From Aureliella sp046290675 (GTDB taxonomy: Bacteria > Planctomycetota > Planctomycetia > Pirellulales > Pirellulaceae): a stretch of DNA of 64,000 nt. The notes under the pieces are model-generated. The model saw nothing but the letters and a program-made list of their open reading frames with translations. It was not told where the DNA came from and ran no database searches. Positions 25,720 through 33,343 of this stretch are shown here, one piece after another. Where the stretch lies: positions 248,001-312,000 of the forward strand of contig JBKAHA010000004.1 in the NCBI GenBank assembly GCA_046290675.1. Reading direction: 5' to 3'. Numbering within the stretch: position 1 is the first letter of the stretch; the number at the start of each line of letters is the position of its first letter. Position numbers and translations under genes: made by a program.

Positions 25720-26664
25720 TTAGGTCGGCGGTGAGAGGTTACAGCCCAATAGATCGTTCTCTCCGCGAGTAATTTCAATCGTGCTGTGCCCGATCGAAAA
25801 CTCCTGGTGGAGCGACGCGTGCAGGTTGCGCAAGAATGGATCTTGGCTCAATGCGTCGAGGTCAGGACAGCGAATTCGCGCTGACAGGGCGACTTCTGTT
25901 GTGCTCAGAGACCAAATATGAAGATCTTGTATCTCGACGATTTCCGGTGTGCTCATCAATAGACTTTTGACGTCTTCGAATTCGAGATTGTTCGGCGCAG
26001 CCTGCATCAACATGCTGGTGGACTCTTTGAGCAATCGCCAGGTTCCGAAAGATAGCAATATGCAGATGGCAAGACTGAGACCAGGGTCGAGCCATATCCA
26101 GCCCGTTAGCCAGATGAGTGAGGCTCCTACTACCACCGCTACGGAAACGGCGGCATCGGCCATCATGTGTAGGTAGGCTCCTTGCACATTCAAGTCATCT
26201 CGCTTCCCCGAAAGGAGGCTGGCAGTCCAGAAGTTGAGTAATGCTGCGAACAGAGCGACGACGATGACCGGAAGTTCTTCGACGTTGACTGGCTGAATCA
26301 AGCGACGAATTGACTCGATGCTTACGCCGACGATGGCAAGGACGATAAGAATGGCATTGATATTGGCCGCCAGGATAGTGAAGGAACGAAATCCGTAAGT
26401 CCAACGGTACGTTGCTTTGCGGCTACGAAGCCAGTTGGCGACCCAAGCGAGGACCAACCCAGCCACGTCGCTCAGATTGTGACCGGCGTCGGCCAATAGC
26501 GCGACGGATCCAGAGTACAGACCGCCGGCAAATTCACCAACCACGAGCAGCGTATTGAGTACAACAGCGATCGCGAAGGAGCGATTCAGTTTGTCTGGCA
26601 CTGGGCCATGACAGCACTCATCATGTTCGTGGCTGTGAAATAGGTGCAAAGCTTCTCTCGTCAA
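25720..26664 (-). CDS. Cation diffusion facilitator (CDF) metal exporter, ZitB/CzcD-like
   Basis: 314 residues. Exports divalent cations, most likely zinc, by proton exchange at the cytoplasmic membrane. Six helices follow a short His-rich N-terminus (HLFHSHEHDECCHG). The metal-site motifs are HNLSD near 62-66 in helix 2 and HMMADAAVSV near 168-177 in helix 5. The C-terminal cytoplasmic domain (about 215-300) carries the LHIWSLSTTEVALSARI strand pattern of CDF proteins. It lies 67 bases downstream of the MFS gene on the same strand, so the two may be one unit of efflux functions. Confidence 0.95.
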   Translation of the reverse strand: MTREALHLFHSHEHDECCHGPVPDKLNRSFAIAVVLNTLLVVGEFAGGLYSGSVALLADAGHNLSDVAGLVLAWVANWLRSRKATYRWTYGFRSFTILAANINAILIVLAIVGVSIESIRRLIQPVNVEELPVIVVALFAALLNFWTASLLSGKRDDLNVQGAYLHMMADAAVSVAVVVGASLIWLTGWIWLDPGLSLAICILLSFGTWRLLKESTSMLMQAAPNNLEFEDVKSLLMSTPEIVEIQDLHIWSLSTTEVALSARIRCPDLDALSQDPFLRNLHASLHQEFSIGHSTIEITRGENDLLGCNLSPPT

Positions 26665-26731
26665 TCAATTGATACTTGGGAAGGCTCAAGAAAGCTGACT
26701 GCAGCCGGGTGAAACGCTCGAGTATGGTGAA

Positions 26732-28057
26732 TCAAGTCTTTCTTTCGACAAGATTCCCTAGCTTGAATGAGTGTAGCATCCCTGCAAAACAGATTAGCGA
26801 AACCCCCGCGTAGCAATAGGCCGTTTCCAAGCCAAAGGCCTTGGCTAACCATCCCCACCCGACGGAGCCGATGGCCATGGCTAGCGCAAACGCCATCATA
26901 TACGCGGCCATTCCACGAGCCCGATACTCACGCGGTAGATAAACTTGGGCCGTCGCATTAAACGTCGTCATCGTTGCCATCCAGCAGCAGCCGATAACGA
27001 ATAGAGACGGCAGGATGACAATAGCACTATCAGTGAACCCGAGCAGGATACAGAGCAACCCAAAAATATATTGGGAAGCCAACACGATTCGTTCGCTGGA
27101 AAACCGAAGGCGAATCCGTGGCAGAGCGAGCGTTCCGGTGACAGCCCCAGAACCGATGATGCCTAGGCAGAAACCGAATCCAAGTTCGCTAAATCCCAGT
27201 TTGTTCTTAGCGACCAGCGAAAGCAAACTCCACAGAATCGTGGCGTTGAGTGCGAATCCGAAGAGCCGCAGAAGTGTGTGTCGCACTTCTTGAGTCTGAT
27301 AAACGGTCCTCAGACCGCCAAGCATTTCAGCCCAGAAGTCCTTTTTGCGGGGTTCAACTTTAGCCAAGCGGATATCGGAGTCGGAAACGGTTTCGGCGGA
27401 GGCACCTTGGGACGTCATCTCAGGACGCCAAAAGAGAAGCGCGACCATGACGGCTAAGAAAGAACACGCGTTGAAGAGGAAAGTGCTCCATATTCCAAGC
27501 TGCCAAATCAGATAGCCGGCGAGTGCTGGTCCTAAAGAGCGAGCTAAATTAAATGACATGCTGCCGACCGAAACCGCGGACGGAATCAACGCGGGGGGAA
27601 CCAATTCGGGAGTCAGCGATTGCCAAGCGGGTTGATTCAGAATCATCCCGACACCCATAGCGGCTGTTAGTATCAATAACGGCCAGGGCGTTAATTGGCC
27701 GGTTGCGGCCAAAACGGCCATGCATACTGCGATAGCGAGGAGGATTGACTGGGTACCGAGAAGCCAACGACGTTTGTCAAAACGATCGGCCCAAACGCCT
27801 GCCGGCAACGCTAAGCAGAAGACGGGAATGGTCATCGCCGTACGCACAGCAGAAACCATTTCGGGGCTTGGATCTAGCAAAGCCATTTGCCATTGGGCAC
27901 CGGTTTCATGCATCCAAGTCCCCATATTGGAAACAAGCCCGGCAATCCAAAATGAGCGATAGGTCGGGATTTTGAGCGGATCAAAGGCGCGTCCAGCGTC
28001 CAGCTTGTCTGCATTGCTGATTGAATTCATACCCCCATTGTCGATAAGATCACGCAC
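26732..28057 (-). CDS. MFS transporter, EntS/MFS_3-like
   Basis: 441 residues, about 11-12 membrane helices. The MFS motif A variant GVWADRFDKRRW lies near residues 83-94 between helices 2 and 3. The FWIAGLVSNMGTWMHETGAQ start is characteristic of the MFS_3 subfamily, which includes the enterobactin exporter EntS; proteins of this type are widespread and the substrate cannot be read from the sequence. A Ser/Glu-rich cytoplasmic loop lies near 215-235. The start lies 103 bases from the divergent methyltransferase ORF. It precedes the CDF gene by 67 bases on the same strand. Confidence 0.9.
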   Translation of the reverse strand: MRDLIDNGGMNSISNADKLDAGRAFDPLKIPTYRSFWIAGLVSNMGTWMHETGAQWQMALLDPSPEMVSAVRTAMTIPVFCLALPAGVWADRFDKRRWLLGTQSILLAIAVCMAVLAATGQLTPWPLLILTAAMGVGMILNQPAWQSLTPELVPPALIPSAVSVGSMSFNLARSLGPALAGYLIWQLGIWSTFLFNACSFLAVMVALLFWRPEMTSQGASAETVSDSDIRLAKVEPRKKDFWAEMLGGLRTVYQTQEVRHTLLRLFGFALNATILWSLLSLVAKNKLGFSELGFGFCLGIIGSGAVTGTLALPRIRLRFSSERIVLASQYIFGLLCILLGFTDSAIVILPSLFVIGCCWMATMTTFNATAQVYLPREYRARGMAAYMMAFALAMAIGSVGWGWLAKAFGLETAYCYAGVSLICFAGMLHSFKLGNLVERKT

Positions 28058-28229
28058 TTGGCTACGAGAGCACTGGGATTCGATTGGTCACGACGGCAAA
28101 GGCAGCTGCGCTTCGAGTCGGACCACCGTTGCAACACTGCAACCAATATCGCCCTGGTGATTGCCGGAGGCTCCAACGATCAGCTTCATGCCCCATGCAC
28201 TTTCAAACTGCGACAAGTCTAGTCGACTT

Positions 28230-28964
28230 ATGAGTGAATCCGATCCCAATTCGCAGTGGAAGCATCACGGGACAGCCGGTACGGATGGCACTGGTATGGA
28301 ACCGACCTTTGTCCCGGCGACTGGGACCCGGACATCTTGGCTTTTACCCTGGTACGACACACTTGTGGCGATAATGGCTCGCGAATCCGTTTTGAAATCG
28401 CGGATGGCGACGATGGTCCTAGCCAAGAATCCAGCAGAGGTCTTGGATGTTGGATGTGGTACCGCCACTCTTATGCTGATGCTTCAGGCACAGGCGGCGG
28501 GCCGGGGGCAAATACTGAAATCAGTCGGCGTGGATCCTGATCCAAAGATCCTGGAACGGGCGAATCAAAAGGCGGGGTTGACGCGGCACAAGGTGGAGTT
28601 GGTCCAGGCCAATTCGGTGCAGCTTCCCTTTCCCGATGATACATATGACGCCGTCTGCACTTCGCTTGTCATGCACCACTTACTCGCTGTTGAGAAGCAA
28701 GCAGCCATCCACGAAATGCGTCGCGTATGCAGGCCGGGAGGCATCTTGGTACTTTCGGATTTTTGCCGGCCCCAAAACTGGCTGGCACGTTTCCTGTTCG
28801 TCATTGTCCGTTGCTTTGATGGATTTGATCGAACGAAAAGCAATCTGCAAGGGGCGCTGCCCGACATGATTGCTCGAGCCGGATGGAGAGATATTTCCGA
28901 AGCGTTTCATTTAGCGACCGCACTGGGGACCATTCGTTGCTACATCGCAGTGAACGAAGCGTAG
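28230..28964 (+). CDS. Class I SAM-dependent methyltransferase
   Basis: 244 residues from ATG 28230; in-frame TTG 28161 and ATG 28188 are alternatives. Motif I EVLDVGCGTATLML is near residues 69-82, the acidic end of strand 2 is VGVDPDPKIL near 98-107, and motif III/IV is FPDDTYDAVCTSLVMHHL near 134-151. MRRVCRPGGILVLSDF near 162-177 completes a UbiE/Methyltransf_11-type fold. The substrate is unknown. The last six codons lie in a 24-bp sequence that is duplicated immediately downstream, including the stop codon. Confidence 0.88.
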   Translation: MSESDPNSQWKHHGTAGTDGTGMEPTFVPATGTRTSWLLPWYDTLVAIMARESVLKSRMATMVLAKNPAEVLDVGCGTATLMLMLQAQAAGRGQILKSVGVDPDPKILERANQKAGLTRHKVELVQANSVQLPFPDDTYDAVCTSLVMHHLLAVEKQAAIHEMRRVCRPGGILVLSDFCRPQNWLARFLFVIVRCFDGFDRTKSNLQGALPDMIARAGWRDISEAFHLATALGTIRCYIAVNEA

Positions 28965-29001
28965 AAACGCCCGCGAGACGAAGCGTAGAAACGCCCGCGA
29001 C
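28954..29001. repeat. 24-bp tandem duplication spanning a stop codon
   Basis: ACGAAGCGTAGAAACGCCCG plus CGAG at 28954-28977 and the same ending CGAC at 28978-29001. The first copy contains the TAG stop (28962-28964) of the methyltransferase. Confidence 0.95.
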
Positions 29002-29475
29002 AGCCGAATGCTGACTCGGTGACTATTCGAGCAACAGATGGACCCCGTCTTGTTCAACGTCGTACCACGCGGAGCAAGTACTGATTGAATTCTCTGACGA
29101 CATATGCCGTTGGTACTCAAGGGCCGTTGAAGCAATCATGGATTCGCACTGCGTTCAACCGGCAGGCAACTCCCCTGCCCTTTCCTGTTGCGTTGAAGAC
29201 AGTTGCGTTGGAGACAGTTGGTTGGAGACAGTTGGTTGGAGACAGTTGGTTGGAGACAGTTGGTTGGAATTAGCGCCGAATGGAAAAGCGTTTCGCGAGT
29301 GTCATGGCAACGACTCTGCTGATTGCAAGCATTCCTTTGAGAGCAAGCGTTCGTGCGGACTGACCGCAATGCTTGCCAAATTCTCTCTTGATGTGTCCCC
29401 CTGATTCTGTCAAAGACCGCGAAGGAGTGTCGGAAAGTCCGGCCTTGGTGTTTGGCTATTGCAAAAGAGTCACTG
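28965..29475. other. Intergenic region with two tandem-repeat tracts
   Basis: 511 bases. It holds the downstream copy of the 24-bp duplication and the 14-bp repeat tract at 29199-29269 (both listed). The rest shows no supported coding frame, RNA gene or terminator; the promoter of the isomerase gene should lie near its 3' end but was not identified. Confidence 0.75.
29199..29269. repeat. 14-bp tandem repeat, four copies plus 15-bp variants
   Basis: Unit ACAGTTGGTTGGAG at 29214-29227, 29228-29241 and 29242-29255, with a last copy at 29256-29269 ending A instead of G. A 15-bp variant, ACAGTTGCGTTGGAG, occupies 29199-29213, with a further diverged copy just upstream. Confidence 0.95.
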
Positions 29476-31089
29476 GGAATGCGGCAAGAAAAGACGGTGA
29501 AGCGAAATAGACTCGTCCGCTGTTTCGTTGGATTCGCGATCTGCCTCGGAATGGCGCCGGTCGGAGCACAGACTCCGTGGGAAACGGCTCCGGCCAAGCC
29601 TGCTGATTTGCCACCCGCGACCGTCAACAAATACAGCCCGCCAGTGAACAAGCTGCCTTTGCCACCACCGCCGACTCAGACCAGCCAACTCAGCACGCCT
29701 GGCTACGTATCGCTTCCTCAGGCCAGGTCTCAATCGGTGAACAAACCGGTGCAGGCACTCGCCAGTGACGAGCAATCGCTAATCCCCCCAAACATACCGT
29801 TTACTGGCCAACAGAATTCGCCAAAGGACATTCCCGGTGGAGGGATCAATCTTCCGCTACCGAACCTCCCGCCTCCCAGCACGGGTGCACCATCGGCGAT
29901 GAATACGATTCCAGCTGCGCCGGCGGGCGCGAGCAACACTGCACTCCTCGATGGAACCAAACGACCGCAGGACAAGCCGGCCGGTTATTCGTCGCAGGCG
30001 CCGAATATGGTGGGCGATCTGGGGATCGATTCGAACGCCGTCGAAATTCGTAAGCTGGAAGCCGGGACTTTAGTCGCCGTGGTCGGAGAAGATCATATCC
30101 TAGCTGGCGACCTCGCTGCCTACGTTGAACCCATTATCGAGGATAACCGGTCGAAGCTTCGTCCAGGGCAAGAGGCGATTCTTCGAGAGCAAATTATTCG
30201 CCAAGTCCTGAAAAGTTACATCGAAGTCAAAGCGATGTATCAAGAGTTTTTTCGCGATGCTGGCGGAGGAGCTACTCCCGACAAACTGATCGAAATGAAA
30301 AAGCAAGTGACGACACGGGCAGCAAAGATCTTCTTCGAGAAGCAAGTGCCAGTGATGATGAAAAACTACGAGGCGAAAAACTGGCAAGAATTAGAAGCAA
30401 AGCTACGCGGTAAATCGATGTCGTTGCGTTCGATGCAGTCGACCTTTGTCGAGCAAGTATTAAGCAACGAACTGGAACGAAAGTACATTCCGGATGATTT
30501 TGAAATCAGCCGAGCGGAGTTGTTGGATTACTACAACGCGAATCGAGAAAAGTGGGACGAACCCGCGAAGGCCCGTTGGCAGCAACTGACGATACGCAAA
30601 GATCGTCACGAAAACGACATGCAGCAAGTCGAGATTCTGATTAAGGAACTCGGCAACAAGATCTTTCTTGGCGGGCAGTCATTTGAGTCGGTCGCGAAGC
30701 AGTATTCCGAAGGCTGGGCTGCAGCCAAAGGCGGGGCCCACGATTGGACAAACCGCGGAAGCCTCAAGTCGAAGGCGTTGGATGAAACAATTTTCACCAT
30801 TGAACTCGGACGGCTCAGCAAAGTTGTGACCGATGATATCGGGATGCATATTGTGAAAGTCATCGAGCGGACCGAACAACGCAGGAAGCCATTTACCGAG
30901 GCTCAGACGGAGATTCGTAAAGAGCTGTCGTCGCAGAAACGAAAAGAAGAGATCGCCAAATTTAGAAAGAAAGTACTAAGCCGAACGGCAGTCTGGTCAC
31001 TTTGGCCGAAAGACTTAGCCGAGAAGGTGCCTCACGCACGGCTGCTTACAGAAGCGATCGAAGCCCAGAGCGGGCAGGTAAAGTTTTGA
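29476..31089 (+). CDS. Secreted SurA/PpiC-like peptidyl-prolyl isomerase
   Basis: 537 residues from ATG 29476; a TTG at 29452 would add eight. The signal peptide ends VGAQ (about residue 31). A Pro/Gln-rich unstructured segment spans about 32-185. A SurA_N-like helical region follows about 190-365 with a conserved YYNANREKWDEPAKARWQQL start, then a parvulin domain (about 365-470) with KQYSEGWAAAKGGAHDWTNR and IGMHIVKV. The SurA family folds outer-membrane proteins in the periplasm; here the parvulin domain is single and the long Pro-rich region is unlike E. coli SurA. A lipoprotein gene follows 69 bases later and may be co-transcribed. Confidence 0.88.
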   Translation, partial: GMRQEKTVKRNRLVRCFVGFAICLGMAPVGAQTPWETAPAKPADLPPATVNKYSPPVNKLPLPPPPTQTSQLSTPGYVSLPQARSQSVNKPVQALASDEQSLIPPNIPFTGQQNSPKDIPGGGINLPLPNLPPPSTGAPSAMNTIPAAPAGASNTALLDGTKRPQDKPAGYSSQAPNMVGDLGIDSNAVEIRKLEAGTLVAVVGEDHILAGDLAAYVEPIIEDNRSKLRPGQEAILREQIIRQVLKSYIEVKAMYQEFFRDAGGGATPDKLIEMKKQVTTRAAKIFFEKQVPVMMKNYEAKNWQELEAKLRGKSMSLRSMQSTFVEQVLSNELERKYIPDDFEISRAELLDYYNANREKWDEPAKARWQQLTIRKDRHENDMQQVEILIKELGNKIFLGGQSFESVAKQYSEGWAAAKGGAHDWTNRGSLKSKALDETIFTIELGRLSKVVTDDIGMHIVKVIERTEQRRKPFTEAQTEIRKELSSQKRKEEIAKFRKKVLSRTAVWSLWPKDLAEKVPHARLLTEAIEAQSGQVKF

Positions 31090-31158
31090 AACTAGTTGGC
31101 CCAGTTGTCTGCGTTCATGGATTTGGAACGCAAGAACGTATTACAAGGAAGTCGAATC

Positions 31159-32121
31159 ATGCTGGTTCATTTTGGGATACGGCTGCGATACGTAGCCTTT
31201 GTTGCAGTTGTTGGAATCCTTGCGGGCTGCGGTGGAGATGCTCCGCCTGCCAGCGACGGTGGGGACTCAGCAAGTGGAGACTCGAGCGAGCCTTCTGCTG
31301 CGATGCAACCGGCTGAGCAGACGGAAAGTACCGTGACAGTTGTGGAAAACGGAGTCGGAACGGAACCTGCCCAAGCGGCGGCCGTGTTCCTCGATAGTTT
31401 GCGTAGCGGTAACGTGCAGGCGATCAATGGGATCCTGACTGAGCTAGCACAGCAAGAAGTTGCGAAATCAAGTTGGGGCATGGAGCCAGTTGGGACTCCG
31501 GAAGGTCGATTTGAGATCGGACGTGTTGGTTATCCGTATGAGGACAAGAGCGTTGCCTTGGTCGAATGCACCTGGGTTGAACCGCCTGTGCCAAACGAAG
31601 CGCCAATCTCCATGGATATCGTTTGCGAAGTTCACAAGGAAACCGCCGGGTGGCGGATCTCTGGAATCGCTGTGACGGTTCCAGGCACCGAAGACACTTT
31701 GGTCTTGGATTTTGAAGATGCGGCGGCTCTCGACGCAACAGTTGGGGCTGCGACACAGCAAACAGCCCAAACGGTTGCCCCCAATGGCCAGCCGGCTGCG
31801 AACGGTGTAGCCCCCGGTATGCCTCCGCAAGGCGTCAACGCCTATCCGGCTTCTGGTTCAACTAACGTTCCAGCGCAGATGCCTAGTTATCAGCAGCCGC
31901 CAGCCAATACTTCGGCTACAGGAGCTGGCTATCCACCTGCGGGTTACAACGGCAATAACGCAGGGCAACAGCCAGGCCATGGAGCTGGACAAGCTTATCC
32001 GGGCGGTCAGCAATTGCCGCCTCAAAGTGGGCAGTACGGTGCTCCTGCCAGTCAAGGCAATACAGGGGCGGGTGCATCGGGCACGAATGGCCTGGGTTAT
32101 CCCGCTTTGCCAGGACGCTAG
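31159..32121 (+). CDS. Lipoprotein with Pro/Gly/Gln-rich C-terminus
   Basis: 320 residues from ATG 31159, chosen because AAGGAAG lies seven bases upstream and the start is followed at once by a lipoprotein signal peptide; the in-frame ATG at 31096 is rejected. The lipobox ILAGC places the modified Cys near residue 24. An acidic Ser/Asp-rich linker follows, then a compact domain (about 60-180) with the segments VFLDSLRSGNVQAINGIL and SVALVECTWVEPPVP. The last about 130 residues are Pro, Gly, Gln and Asn-rich. The domain resembles small NTF2-like or DUF-type stress domains, but I do not recognise a family. Confidence 0.8.
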   Translation: MLVHFGIRLRYVAFVAVVGILAGCGGDAPPASDGGDSASGDSSEPSAAMQPAEQTESTVTVVENGVGTEPAQAAAVFLDSLRSGNVQAINGILTELAQQEVAKSSWGMEPVGTPEGRFEIGRVGYPYEDKSVALVECTWVEPPVPNEAPISMDIVCEVHKETAGWRISGIAVTVPGTEDTLVLDFEDAAALDATVGAATQQTAQTVAPNGQPAANGVAPGMPPQGVNAYPASGSTNVPAQMPSYQQPPANTSATGAGYPPAGYNGNNAGQQPGHGAGQAYPGGQQLPPQSGQYGAPASQGNTGAGASGTNGLGYPALPGR

Positions 32122-32329
32122 GATCGGTCTGATCAAAAAGCGGGTCGCATAGTCGATTCAATCATTACAGATTGAATGAAGAAACGGTGAATGCGGACGG
32201 GGTTTCGACCGCGATCGTAGGAAGGGTCACGACGGCGGAATTATAGTTTCGAAGACGCGGGGTAAGTTGCTAACTCAAGCGCGACAGCAGCTTGCCCCGC
32301 GATCTTCGGAATCCGCTAGATCCTTTTTG

Positions 32330-33103
32330 CTACGGAAAATTGGGTTCGCGTTTCTCTTTTGCGGCCTTGAGTCCCTCAGTCGCCGCTTCGGTCGTGAGCG
32401 ACGTTGCCGTCGCTGCCGCTCCACTGGCTAGCCAGGTCGAGAGCTCTTCCCCGACCATCTCGTTGAGCACTTTCTTAGTCAATTGCATTGCCTCCGGTGC
32501 GCACTCCGCCAATTGGCCGACCCATGTGCTAGCTCGCACCCACACTTGGTTGCTATCGACGACATGGTGTACTAAGCCGAGATTTTTGGCTTCTTGGGAA
32601 TCGAGTTCGGCGTTTCCGATCAGGATCCGCGAAGCGGTTGAGGCCCCTGCCCTGAATGTTAACAGCGGGATCGATAAGCCAGCAACGATGCCCAATCGAG
32701 TCGCTGGGATCCGGAAGGTCGCCCGGTGGCTTGCAACGACTAAATCGCAGGCGAGCATTAATGAGAGTCCCATTCCGATCGCGGCGCCGTCAACTGCGGC
32801 GATGATTGGCTTTGGGCATTGCAGCATTTCTTCAAGCAGTTTTTTCGCGAGCTGCGCATCTTGAAACCAAGTCTCCATAGCGCTTTCGCTCTGGGAAGTC
32901 TCTTCGAGTTCTTTCAAGTCGAGACCTGCACAGAAGTGCGCACCCTTACCCGAAAGTACGATGCCGCGGACACTTTTCTGTTGACGCAGATCGTCGATGG
33001 CCTCCGATAGATCCTCGAGCATCTTGCGATTAAGTGCGTTACAATTGGATGGACGATCGAGCATGATCGTACCGCATGATTCGTGAACATTGACGGTGAT
33101 CAA
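32330..33103 (-). CDS. Enoyl-CoA hydratase/isomerase (crotonase) superfamily protein lacking both hydratase glutamates
   Basis: 257 residues, the normal crotonase size. Seen: LSGKGAHFCAGLDLKEL (oxyanion-hole region) near residues 49-65, then KPIIAAVDGAAIGMGLSLML and ACDLVVASHRATFRIPATRL. Aligned from memory with rat mitochondrial hydratase, the position of Glu144 (QPEI) is Ala (IPAT) and the position of Glu164 (AMEM) is Arg (ASRI). It is therefore unlikely to be a standard hydratase; an isomerase, hydrolase or binding role is possible. It is alone, convergent with the lipoprotein gene. Confidence 0.88.
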   Translation of the reverse strand: MITVNVHESCGTIMLDRPSNCNALNRKMLEDLSEAIDDLRQQKSVRGIVLSGKGAHFCAGLDLKELEETSQSESAMETWFQDAQLAKKLLEEMLQCPKPIIAAVDGAAIGMGLSLMLACDLVVASHRATFRIPATRLGIVAGLSIPLLTFRAGASTASRILIGNAELDSQEAKNLGLVHHVVDSNQVWVRASTWVGQLAECAPEAMQLTKKVLNEMVGEELSTWLASGAAATATSLTTEAATEGLKAAKEKREPNFP

Positions 33104-33343
33104 TTTGGGAACCTTTCGTGGTTGCGCCGGTCGGCGGTTAAGACGCCTCCTAATCTACGCCCTCCTGCAAAGAATTCGTAGAAGGGTGCAGCGGAATAAC
33201 GCTAGACACTCGTAGGAAATAGAGTGTTTCTTAGGGGGCTATGGGATCATTCAGCTTGTTGATGCCCTGACAATGAGCCTGCGATTGTGGGCTGCTGGGT
33301 TGTGGTTTGGATGAGCTGCGAACTGGTTGAAATGGAGACAAGA

